Shown here: positions 9,345 to 18,394 of the stretch, piece after piece | Layout of the letters: the number at the start of each line of letters is the position of its first letter | Position numbering within the stretch: the first letter of the stretch is position 1 | Origin: Prauserella endophytica | GTDB lineage: Bacteria; Actinomycetota; Actinomycetes; Mycobacteriales; Pseudonocardiaceae | Reading direction: 5' to 3' | Assembly (NCBI RefSeq): GCF_005146945.1 | Contig: NZ_SWMS01000005.1 | Coordinates: 248,001 to 312,000, forward strand | DNA: 64,000 nucleotides | The notes under the pieces: model-generated | Database searches by the model: none | The model's input: the letters and a program-made list of their open reading frames with translations, nothing else | Told to the model about the DNA's origin: nothing | Translations under genes and position numbers: made by a program

Positions 9345-10399
9345 CGAAGGCACTCGACAGACCGCCGGTGCGCTCCGCGGGCGTGAGCGCACTGCGCCGC
9401 TCGGTGCGGTTCGACGTGCGGTTGGTGGGCCTGGCCGGTGTGCTGGTCCTGCTGTGCGTCATCGGGCTCATCACCAGGCCGGAGACGTTCCTGACGCAGG
9501 ACAACCTCTCCACGATGCTGCGGCTCGCCGCCGCGATCGGCGTGGTGAGCGTCGGCATGACGTTCGTGATCATCGCGGGAGGTATCGACCTCTCGGTCGG
9601 CTCGATCGTCGCGCTCTCCAGCGTGTGGATGACGACGCTCGCCACGCAGTCGTACGGACCGGTCGTGATGGTCCTGTGCGCGTTGCTGGTCGGCCTCGGC
9701 TGCGGACTGATCAACGGGGCGCTGGTCTCCTACGGCAAGGTCGTCCCCTTCATCACCACGCTCGCGATGATGGCCTCGGCCCGCGGTCTCGCCGAACGGC
9801 TGTCGGGCAGGCAGACGCAGGTCGTGACGGAGACCGGGTTCACCGACTTCTTCCGCGCGTCGGTTCTCGGCATTCCGGTGCTCGTGATCATGCTCGCGCT
9901 GGTGTTCGCGGTCGGCTGGATCGTGCTCAACCGCACCACGTTCGGCAGGCGTACCTACGCCATCGGCGGCAACGCCGAGGCGGCCCGCCTCTCCGGCATC
10001 AACGTGAAGCTGCACACCGCGCTCGTCTACGGAATCAGTGGCCTGTGCTGCGGCATCGCGGCGATCATGGTGGTCGCGCGGACCACCTCCGGTGCCTCCA
10101 CCAACGGCCTGTTCTACGAGCTCGACGCGATCGCGGCGGTGGTCATCGGTGGCACGTTGCTCTCCGGCGGCCGGGGCAGCCTCATCGGCACCCTGATCGG
10201 CGTCCTGATCTTCACCGTGCTCAACAGCATCTTCACGCAGAACAACCTCGACACCGACATCCAGAACATCGCCAAGGGCGCGATCATCGTCGGCGCCGTG
10301 CTCCTGCAGCACACGACGGCGAGGCGGCGCAAGCGAAAGCCCCCCGCTCGAACGGACCCCGACCCGCAACCGACCAACACCAACGGGAGCCAGTCATGA
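9341..10399 (+). CDS. Sugar ABC transporter permease (RbsC type)
   Basis: A 352-residue permease of the BPD_transp_2 family, forming the transmembrane channel of the importer. It has eight to ten hydrophobic segments and the family hallmark [19 protein letters not shown] near residue 80. Around residue 205 come TFGRRTYAIGGNAEAARLSG and around residue 260 [22 protein letters not shown] 9341 overlaps the ATPase stop by four bases, so translation is coupled. The C-terminus is basic and cytoplasmic (ARRRKRKPP). The substrate is probably a pentose, hexose or cyclitol but cannot be assigned from sequence. Confidence 0.93.
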   Translation: MTKALDRPPVRSAGVSALRRSVRFDVRLVGLAGVLVLLCVIGLITRPETFLTQDNLSTMLRLAAAIGVVSVGMTFVIIAGGIDLSVGSIVALSSVWMTTLATQSYGPVVMVLCALLVGLGCGLINGALVSYGKVVPFITTLAMMASARGLAERLSGRQTQVVTETGFTDFFRASVLGIPVLVIMLALVFAVGWIVLNRTTFGRRTYAIGGNAEAARLSGINVKLHTALVYGISGLCCGIAAIMVVARTTSGASTNGLFYELDAIAAVVIGGTLLSGGRGSLIGTLIGVLIFTVLNSIFTQNNLDTDIQNIAKGAIIVGAVLLQHTTARRRKRKPPARTDPDPQPTNTNGSQS

Positions 10400-11451
10400 T
10401 CCAGACCAACTTAGCCCGACGCGGATTCCTCTTCGGCGCGGCCGGACTCGGCGCTGGCGCGGTGCTGGCCGGCTGCACGTCGAACGAGCCCGAGCAGCAG
10501 AACAACCCGCAGCAGCAGAACCTCGCGCAGGGTGACAACGCCCAGCCGGGGCAGCCGGTGACCATCGGATTCTCCGCGCCCGCCGCCGACCACGGCTGGA
10601 TGGCGGCGATGACGATCAACGCGAGATCCGCCGCCGAGCAGTTCTCCGACGTCACCCTCAACGCCACCGAGGGCACCAACGACGTCAACCAGCAGATCGC
10701 GCAGGTCGAGTCGCTCATCAACGCCGGGGTCGACGTGCTCGTGATCCTGCCCTTCGACGGCAAGGCGCTGACGCAGGTCGGCCGTCAGGCCATGGACGCC
10801 GGGATTCCCGTCGTCAACGTCGACCGGGTCTTCGACACCCCGCTCGCGTACCGCGCGTGGATCGGCGGCGACAACTACCGCATGGGCGTCAACGCCGGCA
10901 ACTACATCGCCGAGCGGCTCCAGCGAGAGAACGTCAACAACCCCGTGATCGGCGAGGTCGCCGGCATCGACTCCCTGCCACTGACCCAGGAACGCAGCCA
11001 GGGCTTCCGCGACGCCCTGCAGCGCCACGGGCTCAGCGTGGGCCCGCGTGTCTCGGCCGAGTTCACGCCGGAGTCCGGCGAGCGGCAGACGGCGAACCTG
11101 CTGCAGGGCGCGCAGACCCTGCACGCGCTGTGGAACCACGACGACGACCAGGGTGTCGGCGTGGTGGCCGCGATCGAGAACGCGGGCCGCAACGACTTCT
11201 TCATGGTCGGCGGCGCGGGTTCCACGAACATGATGAACCTGATCAAGGCCGACTCCGGCCCGGTCAAGGCGACGGTGCTCTACAGCCCGTCGATGGCGTC
11301 GTCGGCGATCGCGATGGCCCGGCTGCTCGGGCAGAACAAGGGCCTCGGCGACCTCGCCGAGCACGAGATCCCCTCGGAGATCACGACGTACTCGGCCGTC
11401 GTCACGAGGGAGAACGTGGACAACTACATGGACGTCGGGTTCGACTCGTGA
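10396..11451 (+). CDS. Sugar-binding lipoprotein of the ABC transporter
   Basis: A 351-residue periplasmic-binding-protein-like (Peripla_BP_4) lipoprotein. The N-terminus has a twin-arginine pair (ARRGFLFGAAG) and a lipobox LAGC with Cys27, so it may be Tat-exported and lipid-anchored. A Gln/Asn-rich linker precedes the sugar-binding fold (VTIGFSAPAADHGW). Its ATG overlaps the permease stop (ATGA). Codon 6 (10411-10413) is TTA, the second such codon in this operon. The gene order ATPase-permease-binding protein is the reverse of many rbs operons but common in actinomycetes. Confidence 0.92.
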   Translation: MIQTNLARRGFLFGAAGLGAGAVLAGCTSNEPEQQNNPQQQNLAQGDNAQPGQPVTIGFSAPAADHGWMAAMTINARSAAEQFSDVTLNATEGTNDVNQQIAQVESLINAGVDVLVILPFDGKALTQVGRQAMDAGIPVVNVDRVFDTPLAYRAWIGGDNYRMGVNAGNYIAERLQRENVNNPVIGEVAGIDSLPLTQERSQGFRDALQRHGLSVGPRVSAEFTPESGERQTANLLQGAQTLHALWNHDDDQGVGVVAAIENAGRNDFFMVGGAGSTNMMNLIKADSGPVKATVLYSPSMASSAIAMARLLGQNKGLGDLAEHEIPSEITTYSAVVTRENVDNYMDVGFDS

Positions 11452-12596
11452 CGGATGGTGCACAGTCGCTCGGCATCGCCATGGTGGGGCACGCCTTCAT
11501 GGGTGCCGTCCACTCGCACGCGTGGCGCAACGTCCACCGCTTCTTCGACGTCCCGCTGAGCCCGCGTCTCGTGGTGCTCGGCGGGCGCGACGAGCAGCGG
11601 GCCAAGGAAGCCGCCGGCCGCTTCGGCTGGGAGTCGGTGGAGACCGACTGGCGGGCGATCATCGAGCGGGAGGACGTCGACCTCGTCGACATCTGCACGC
11701 CGGGTGACACGCACGCCGAGATCGCGATCGCCGCGCTGGAGGCGGGAAAGCACGTCCTGTGCGAGAAGCCGCTCGCCAACACGGTCGCCGAGGCCGAGCG
11801 CATGGCCGAGGCGGCGGCCCGCGCCGACGCACGCGGCGTACGGTCGATGGTCGCGTTCAACTATCGCCGGGTGCCCGCGCTGTCGCTCGCGCGCAGGCTC
11901 GTCGCCGAGGGCAGGCTGGGCGAGCTGCGGCACGTGCGTGCGGTGTACCTGCAGGACTGGCTCTCCGACGCCACATCGCCCATGACGTGGCGGCTGCGCA
12001 AGGAGCAGGCCGGTTCCGGGTCGCTCGGCGACATCGGGGCGCACATCGTGGACGCGACGCAGTTCGTCACCGGTGAGGTGATCACCGGTGTCGCGGGCCT
12101 CACGGAGACCTTCGTGCGCAGCAGGCCCGGCGCGGGCGGCGCCGAGGAGGCCGTGACGGTCGACGACTGCGCGGTGTTCCACGGCAGGCTCTCGTCGGGC
12201 GCCGTGGCGACGTTCGAGGCGACCCGGTACGCGCTCGGCCGCAAGAACGCCATGCGCATCGAGGTCAACGGCTCGCGTGGCAGCCTGGCCTTCGACTTCG
12301 AGGCCATGAACGAGCTGTGGTTCTACGACGGCGACGAGCCGGGGGAGACCGCGGGCTTCCGCCGCATCATCGCCACCGAGCCGGAACACCCTTACGTGAG
12401 CGCGTGGTGGCCGCCCGGCCACGGCCTCGGTTACGAGCACACGTTCACCCACGAGATCGCCGACCTCCTGCGGGCGATCGGCGACGGACAGTCCCCCGAA
12501 CCCGGTTTCGCCGACGGCCTGCGCGTGCAACGCGTGCTGGACGCGGTGGAGAGCAGCGCGGCCGACTCTTCGCGCTGGAAACAAGTGGAGGAATAG
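11448..12596 (+). CDS. Gfo/Idh/MocA-family oxidoreductase
   Basis: A 382-residue NAD(P)-dependent dehydrogenase. An N-terminal Rossmann fold starts at LGIAMVGHAFMGAVHSHAW; the conserved EKPLA (Glu106-Lys107-Pro108) and the catalytic-region GSLGDIGAHIVD follow, and the C-terminal alpha/beta domain begins near residue 130. Members oxidise a hydroxyl of a sugar or inositol, often at C3 of glycosides. GTG 11448 overlaps the binding-protein stop, so the enzyme is coupled to the importer and likely acts on the imported sugar or its derivative. The next gene, with ThuA and DUF1080 domains, points to 3-keto-sugar chemistry (inference). Confidence 0.9.
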   Translation: MTDGAQSLGIAMVGHAFMGAVHSHAWRNVHRFFDVPLSPRLVVLGGRDEQRAKEAAGRFGWESVETDWRAIIEREDVDLVDICTPGDTHAEIAIAALEAGKHVLCEKPLANTVAEAERMAEAAARADARGVRSMVAFNYRRVPALSLARRLVAEGRLGELRHVRAVYLQDWLSDATSPMTWRLRKEQAGSGSLGDIGAHIVDATQFVTGEVITGVAGLTETFVRSRPGAGGAEEAVTVDDCAVFHGRLSSGAVATFEATRYALGRKNAMRIEVNGSRGSLAFDFEAMNELWFYDGDEPGETAGFRRIIATEPEHPYVSAWWPPGHGLGYEHTFTHEIADLLRAIGDGQSPEPGFADGLRVQRVLDAVESSAADSSRWKQVEE

Positions 12597-12644
12597 ACGA
12601 CCAACGGCACGGTCCCCGCCGGTCGAACAAGAGGAAAGGTACAA

Positions 12645-15600
12645 GTGCGACGAAGCAGTAGTACCACGCAACGTAGACGATCTCCTCGCAGTTGGTGGCG
12701 CTTCGGCGCCGCCGCATTGGCCTTCTGCACCGGTCTCGGCGGGTTCGCGTTCAGCGCGACCGCCGAGACCGCGCAACCCGAGACCCAGCAAACCGCCAGC
12801 GTCCTGGTCTTCTCCAAGACCGCAGGCTTCCGGCACGACTCGATCCCCACGGGAATCGCCGCGATACAAGAACTGGGGGCTGCCAACGGCTTCACGGTCG
12901 AGGCAACCGAAGACTCCGCGGCGTTCACCGACGACAACCTCGCCCGCTTCGACGCGGTGGTGTGGCTGTCGACCACGGGCGACGTGCTGAACGACGAACA
13001 GCAGGGCGCCTTCGAGCGCTACGTGGAGGGCGGCGGCGGGTACGCGGGCGTGCACGCCGCGTCCGACACCGAGTACGACTGGCCCTGGTACGGCGACCTC
13101 GTCGGGGCCTACTTCGATTCCCATCCGCAGATCCAGGAAGCCTCGATCGACGTCGAGGACCACGAGCATCCCTCCACTGTGGACCTGCCGGACCGGTGGA
13201 CGCGCACCGACGAGTGGTACAACTACCGCGAGAACCCGAGGCAGGACGTCCACGTGCTGGCCACGCTGGACGAGTCCAGCTACGACCCGGGCTCCGGCGC
13301 GATGGGCGACGACCACCCGATCGCGTGGTGCCACGAGAACAGCGGCGGCCGGGCCTGGTACACCGGCGGCGGCCACACCGTCGAGTCCTACGCAGAGCCC
13401 GAGTTCCGGCAGCACCTGCTTGGCGGCATCCGTTACGCCACGGGCCAGGCCGAGGGGAACTGCGCGACCGAACCCGGCGGCGAGACCCCGGTCGACGAGG
13501 ACTTCGACCAGATCACGCTCGCGCAGGGCGCGGCGGTGACCGGCGAGCCGATCGCGCTCGCCGTGCTGCCGGACCGCCGGGTGCTGCACACCTCACGCGA
13601 CGGCCGGGTCTTCCTGACCACGCCCGACGCGACCACCACGGTGGCCGCGACGATCCCCGTCTACAACCACGACGAGGACGGGCTGCAGGGCATCGCGGTG
13701 GACCCGGACTTCGAGAACAACAGCTGGGTCTACCTCTACTACGCGCCCCCGCTGGACACTCCGCCCGGCGACGCGCCGGAGAACGGGACCGCGGCGGACT
13801 TCGAGCCGTTCAAGGGCCACAACCAGCTGTCGCGCTACAAGCTGACCGAAACGGGCACCCTCGACCTGGCCAGCGAGCAGCAGATCCTGCGGGTGCCCGC
13901 CGACCGCGGCATCTGCTGCCACGCCGGTGGCGAGATCGACTTCGACGCCGACGGCAACCTGCTGCTGTCCACAGGGGACGACTCCAACCCGTTCGCCTCG
14001 GACGGCTACACGCCGATCGACGAGCGGGCCGACCGCAACCCCGTCTTCGACGCGCAGCGCACCTCCGCCAACACCAACGACCTGCGGGGCAAGATCCTGC
14101 GCATCAAGGTCGGCGAGGACGGCGGCTACACCGTTCCGGAGGGCAACCTGTTCGCGCCGGGTACGGAGGGCACGAAGCCCGAGATCTACGCGATGGGCTT
14201 CCGCAACCCGTTCCGGTTCGCTGTCGACAAGGAGACCGGCTGGATCTACCTCGGCGACTACGGCCCGGACGCCGGTTCGGCCAACCCCGAGCGCGGCCCC
14301 GGCGGCACGGTCGAGTTCAACCTGATCAAGGAGCCCGGCAACTACGGATGGCCGTACTGTGTCGGTGACAACCAGCCGTTCGTCGACTACGACTTCGCCA
14401 CAGGCGCCTCCGGCGAGCCGTTCGACTGCGCGGCGCCGAAGAACGAGAGCCCGCACAACACCGGGCTCGTCGACCTGCCCCCGGCGCAGCCCGCGTGGAT
14501 CCCATACGACGGCGGTTCGGTGCCGGAGTTCGGCACGGGCGGCGAGTCGCCGATGGGCGGCCCGACGTACGACTACGATCCCGAGCTCGACGTCGTGACG
14601 AAGTTCCCGGAGTTCTACGACGGCAAGAACTTCGCCTACGAGTGGGACCGCGGCTGGATCAAGACGATCGAGGTCGGGGAGAACGGCGAGCGCGGCGCGA
14701 TCGAGCCGTTCTTCGAATCGATGCAGCTGACCAGGCCGATGAACATCGAGTTCGGCCCCGACGGCTCGCTGTACGTGCTCGACTACGGCAGCGGCTACTT
14801 CGGTGGCGCGGCCGACTCGGCGGTGTACCGGATCGACTACACCAAGGGCAACCGGACCCCGCAGGTGAGCCTGACGTCCGACCGGACGTCGGGACCGGCT
14901 CCGCTCGAGGTGACCTTCGAGCCGGCCGGCACCAGCGACCCCGACGGGGGCGAGCTCGCCTATGCGTGGGACTTCGACGGTGACGGCACCACCGACTCCA
15001 CCGAGGCCGGCGCGGTGACACACACCTACACCGAGCCCGGCCAGTACACCGCGCAGCTGGCGGTGACCGACGAGACCGGGCTGACGGGCGCCGCGAGCGT
15101 GGTGGTGACCGTGGGCAACACGGCGCCGACCGTGACGCTCGAGACCCCGGTGAACGGCGGGTTCTTCGGCTTCGGCGACACGGTGCCGTTCAAGGTCACC
15201 GTCACCGATCCCGAGGACGGGCCGATCGACTGCTCGCGCGTGACCGTGGAATACATCCTCGGCCACGACAACCACGGCCACCCGCTTTCGCGGGCCACTG
15301 GTTGTGAGGGCGTGCTCGAGACCCCCGCCGACGAGGGCCACGGGCTCGACGCGAACGTGTTCGGCGTCATCAACGCGAGCTACACCGACAACGGTGCGGG
15401 CGAGGTGCCCGCGCTGCCCGGCTCGGACGAGGTCGTGCTGCAGCCCAAGCTGAAGCAGGCCGAGTTCTTCACCGAGCACAACGGCATCCAGGTGGTCGAC
15501 GCCGCCGGGGCCAGCGGTGGCAAGCGGGTCGGCTACATCGAGGACGGTGACTGGATCTCCTTCGACCCGGCGAACCTGAAGGGCATCGAGGCGATCGGCT

Positions 15601-17231
15601 ACCGCGTGTCCTCGGGTGGCGCGGGCGGCACGATCGAGGTGCGCTCCGGCGCGCCGGACGGTGAGCTGCTGCAGACCGTTCCGGTGAGCAACACCGGCGG
15701 CTTCGACAACTACGCCGACATAGCACCGGTCCCCGTGACCGACCCGGGCGGTACCAAGCCGCTCTACCTGGCTTTCAGGGGAACGGGCGTCGGCGGTCTG
15801 TTCGATGTGGACAACGTCCGGTTCACCGGAGCGGGCGTGGCCGAGCCCGGCACGCCGCCCGCGTGTGAGCCCGCGCAGCCGGAGGAGGGCTACTCGATGC
15901 TCTTCGACGGCACCGCGGCGAGCATGGAGGCGTGGAACCAGGCCGGACCCGGTTCGTTCGAGCTGCAGTCCGACTGCACGATCAAGTCGGTGGGCGGCAT
16001 GGGCCTGTGGTGGCACGAGAAGGAGTACGCCGCCTACAGCCTGAAAATGGACTGGAAGATGGCGGGCGACGACAACTCCGGTGTCTTCGTCGGGTTCCCC
16101 GATCCCGGCAACGACCCGTGGATCGCCGTGAACCAGGGCTACGAGATCCAGATCGACGCCACCGATGCCGACGACCGCACGACGGGCGCGATCTACACGT
16201 TCCAGTCCGCCGACCTCGCCGCGCGCGATGAGGCGCTCAACCCGCCGGGGGAGTGGAACTCCTACGAGATCGTGGTGCAGGGCCAGACCATCAAGGTCTA
16301 CCTCAACGATGTCCTCATCAACGACTTCGTGAGCACCGACCCCGCCAGGGACCTGGCCCAGGGCTACATCGGGATCCAGAACCACGGCAACGGCGACGAC
16401 GTGTTCTACCGTGACATCCAGATCAAGGAGCTGGACGTCACGGCGCCGGTGACCGAGGCGGCGTTCGCCGAACCGGGTTCGGCGGGCTGGCACCGGGGTG
16501 AGGTCGCCGTGACGCTGTCGGCGACCGACACCGGATCCGGGGTCGAGCGCATCGAGTGGAGCCTCGACGGCGGCGAGTGGACGACGTACTCGGAGCCCGT
16601 GGTGGTCTCCGGCGACGGCGAGCACACGCTGCTGTACCGGGCGGTGGACGCGGCGGGCAACGTCGAGTCGGACAAGGCCGCGTCGATCAGCATCGACGCG
16701 ACCAAGCCCACGGTGATGGTGGCCGGGGTCGCCGACGGACGGGTCTACGGTGACGCCACCGATCTGGTGGTGTCGTGGCTGGCGGGCGACGAGACGTCGG
16801 GCGTGGCGAGCCAGTCGGCCACGCTCAACGGGCGGCCGGTGACCTCGGGCGCCACGGTGCCGCTGCACGAGCTGCCGCTCGGCGTGCACTCGCTGACGGT
16901 GACGGCGACCGACACGGCCGGCAACACGGCTGAGCGGTCGGTGACGTTCGCGTCGACGACCTCGCTGCGGGACATCGGCCAGCTCGTCGAGCGGTTCCGG
17001 GCGGCCAACCGGTTGTCGCTGGCGGACTACGTGGCCCTGTCGTCCCAATTGTCCAAGGCCCGCAAGGCGGAGGCGAACGGCAACGACGGAAAGGCGGTCA
17101 AGGAGCTACGAAAGTTCGTCGACCGAGCGGAATCGGTGCCGGACAATGGAGTTCGCGACACGCTCGTGCGTGACGCGGAGGCAGTCATCGGGCACATCGA
17201 GGGTGGCGCACCACTCGCCGCCGCGAGTTAG
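12645..17231 (+). CDS. Giant secreted ThuA/sugar-dehydrogenase/PKD/CBM6/DUF1080 protein
   Basis: A 1528-residue exported multidomain protein. A basic N-terminus and hydrophobic stretch (residues 1-45) form the signal. Then come a ThuA-like domain (about 50-275, VLVFSKTAGFRHDSIPTGI), a glucose/sorbosone dehydrogenase-like beta-propeller (about 285-740), a PKD domain (about 740-825, DFDGDGTTDSTEAG) and a CBM6-like region (about 930-1065). A DUF1080/3-keto-disaccharide-hydrolase domain follows (about 1075-1265, FDGTAASMEAWNQAG), then one or two OmpL47-like Ig domains and a helical C-terminus. GTG 12645 follows AGAGGAAAGG. It probably binds, oxidises and cleaves glycosides outside the cell and feeds the importer upstream. 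Roles of single domains are from family knowledge; the combination is inference. Confidence 0.88.
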   Translation: MRRSSSTTQRRRSPRSWWRFGAAALAFCTGLGGFAFSATAETAQPETQQTASVLVFSKTAGFRHDSIPTGIAAIQELGAANGFTVEATEDSAAFTDDNLARFDAVVWLSTTGDVLNDEQQGAFERYVEGGGGYAGVHAASDTEYDWPWYGDLVGAYFDSHPQIQEASIDVEDHEHPSTVDLPDRWTRTDEWYNYRENPRQDVHVLATLDESSYDPGSGAMGDDHPIAWCHENSGGRAWYTGGGHTVESYAEPEFRQHLLGGIRYATGQAEGNCATEPGGETPVDEDFDQITLAQGAAVTGEPIALAVLPDRRVLHTSRDGRVFLTTPDATTTVAATIPVYNHDEDGLQGIAVDPDFENNSWVYLYYAPPLDTPPGDAPENGTAADFEPFKGHNQLSRYKLTETGTLDLASEQQILRVPADRGICCHAGGEIDFDADGNLLLSTGDDSNPFASDGYTPIDERADRNPVFDAQRTSANTNDLRGKILRIKVGEDGGYTVPEGNLFAPGTEGTKPEIYAMGFRNPFRFAVDKETGWIYLGDYGPDAGSANPERGPGGTVEFNLIKEPGNYGWPYCVGDNQPFVDYDFATGASGEPFDCAAPKNESPHNTGLVDLPPAQPAWIPYDGGSVPEFGTGGESPMGGPTYDYDPELDVVTKFPEFYDGKNFAYEWDRGWIKTIEVGENGERGAIEPFFESMQLTRPMNIEFGPDGSLYVLDYGSGYFGGAADSAVYRIDYTKGNRTPQVSLTSDRTSGPAPLEVTFEPAGTSDPDGGELAYAWDFDGDGTTDSTEAGAVTHTYTEPGQYTAQLAVTDETGLTGAASVVVTVGNTAPTVTLETPVNGGFFGFGDTVPFKVTVTDPEDGPIDCSRVTVEYILGHDNHGHPLSRATGCEGVLETPADEGHGLDANVFGVINASYTDNGAGEVPALPGSDEVVLQPKLKQAEFFTEHNGIQVVDAAGASGGKRVGYIEDGDWISFDPANLKGIEAIGYRVSSGGAGGTIEVRSGAPDGELLQTVPVSNTGGFDNYADIAPVPVTDPGGTKPLYLAFRGTGVGGLFDVDNVRFTGAGVAEPGTPPACEPAQPEEGYSMLFDGTAASMEAWNQAGPGSFELQSDCTIKSVGGMGLWWHEKEYAAYSLKMDWKMAGDDNSGVFVGFPDPGNDPWIAVNQGYEIQIDATDADDRTTGAIYTFQSADLAARDEALNPPGEWNSYEIVVQGQTIKVYLNDVLINDFVSTDPARDLAQGYIGIQNHGNGDDVFYRDIQIKELDVTAPVTEAAFAEPGSAGWHRGEVAVTLSATDTGSGVERIEWSLDGGEWTTYSEPVVVSGDGEHTLLYRAVDAAGNVESDKAASISIDATKPTVMVAGVADGRVYGDATDLVVSWLAGDETSGVASQSATLNGRPVTSGATVPLHELPLGVHSLTVTATDTAGNTAERSVTFASTTSLRDIGQLVERFRAANRLSLADYVALSSQLSKARKAEANGNDGKAVKELRKFVDRAESVPDNGVRDTLVRDAEAVIGHIEGGAPLAAAS

Positions 17232-17245
17232 AAGGGCCTAGCTCC

Positions 17246-18394
17246 ATGGAACCCACAGGGTTGTGGTTGATCGGTGCACGCGGTTCGGTCGCCACCACGG
17301 CGATCGCGGGACTGCTCGCACTGCGGGCCAGGGTGGTGGAACCGACGGGCTGCGTCAGCGCGCTGCCCCGGTTCTCCGACCTGGGCCTGCCCGGCTGGGA
17401 AGAGCTCCACGTCGGCGGGCACGACATCGCGGACCTCGCTTTGGACAAGCGTGCGGAGCTGCTGACCGATGCCGGGGTGATCCCGCACCGGGTCTTCGAG
17501 GCGGTCCGCCCTGCGCTGTCCGAAGTGGACTCCGAGCTGCGTCCGGGCTATCACCCGGCCACCAACCCGGGTTCCCAGGCCGACGCCGCGCGGCGGCTCG
17601 CCGACGACATCGGCGAGTTCGCCGCGCGGAACGGGCTCGCGCGCGTCGTGGTGGTCAACGTGTCGTCGACGGAGCCGGTGTTCCCTGCCCTGCCGGAGCA
17701 CGGCACGCTGGCCGCGCTCGAGGCCGCGATGGCCGTGCCAGGGCGTACCGTGCTGCCGCCGAGCTCGGTGGCTGCGTACGCGGCCCTGCGGGCGGGCTGC
17801 CCGTTCGTCGACTTCACGCCGTCGACGGGTATCCGCCTGGCCGCGCTGGAGGAGCTGGCGGCGGTGAAGGGGCTGCCGTACGCGGGTTCCGACGGCAAGA
17901 CCGGCGAGACGCTCGTGCGGAGCACGCTCGCGCCGATGTTCGCGGCGAGGGCGTTGCACGTGCGGTCGTGGTCGGGCACGAACCTGCTCGGCGGCGGCGA
18001 CGGGCTCACGCTCGCCGACGCCGAGCACGCGGGCAGCAAGCTCGCGTCGAAGGGGCGGGGGCTGGCGACGCTGCTGGGCGGCGACGTCACCTCGCCGCTG
18101 CACATCGACAACGTGCCCGATCTCGGTGAGCAGAAGATCGCGTGGGACCACGTGTCGTTCGAGGGGTTCCTCGGCGCGCGGATGAGCCTGCAGTTCACGT
18201 GGAGCGGCTACGACTCGGCGCTGGCGGCGCCGCTGGTGCTGGACCTGGCGCGGTTCGCGGCGCTCGCGCACCGGCGCGGTGAGTCGGGCCCGATCGGCGC
18301 CCTTGGCTTCTTCTTCAAGGACCCGATGGGCACCGAGGAGCACCGCCTCGCCGAGCAGTTCGCCGCGCTGACGGCGTGGGCGGAGGCGCGATGA
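17246..18394 (+). CDS. Inositol-3-phosphate-synthase-like cyclase
   Basis: A 382-residue member of the myo-inositol-1-phosphate synthase family, which converts glucose-6-phosphate to inositol-3-phosphate with NAD. It has the N-terminal nucleotide loop LIGARGSVATT, the active-site-region GSDGKTGETLVRS (equivalent to SDxKSGQT of known synthases) and SGTNLLGGGDGLTL. It is divergent from housekeeping Ino1, and its genomic place is the first gene of an ebo-like operon, where other organisms carry a dehydroquinate-synthase-like cyclase. It may therefore make a different cyclitol. Start ATG 17246 follows GAAGGG; the stop overlaps the prenyltransferase ATG. Confidence 0.88.
   Translation: MEPTGLWLIGARGSVATTAIAGLLALRARVVEPTGCVSALPRFSDLGLPGWEELHVGGHDIADLALDKRAELLTDAGVIPHRVFEAVRPALSEVDSELRPGYHPATNPGSQADAARRLADDIGEFAARNGLARVVVVNVSSTEPVFPALPEHGTLAALEAAMAVPGRTVLPPSSVAAYAALRAGCPFVDFTPSTGIRLAALEELAAVKGLPYAGSDGKTGETLVRSTLAPMFAARALHVRSWSGTNLLGGGDGLTLADAEHAGSKLASKGRGLATLLGGDVTSPLHIDNVPDLGEQKIAWDHVSFEGFLGARMSLQFTWSGYDSALAAPLVLDLARFAALAHRRGESGPIGALGFFFKDPMGTEEHRLAEQFAALTAWAEAR

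Noticed and set aside
13593-17048. 1151-residue minus-strand ORF
   Set aside because: It is the antisense shadow of the giant ThuA/dehydrogenase gene, rich in Arg, His and Val with no motif.
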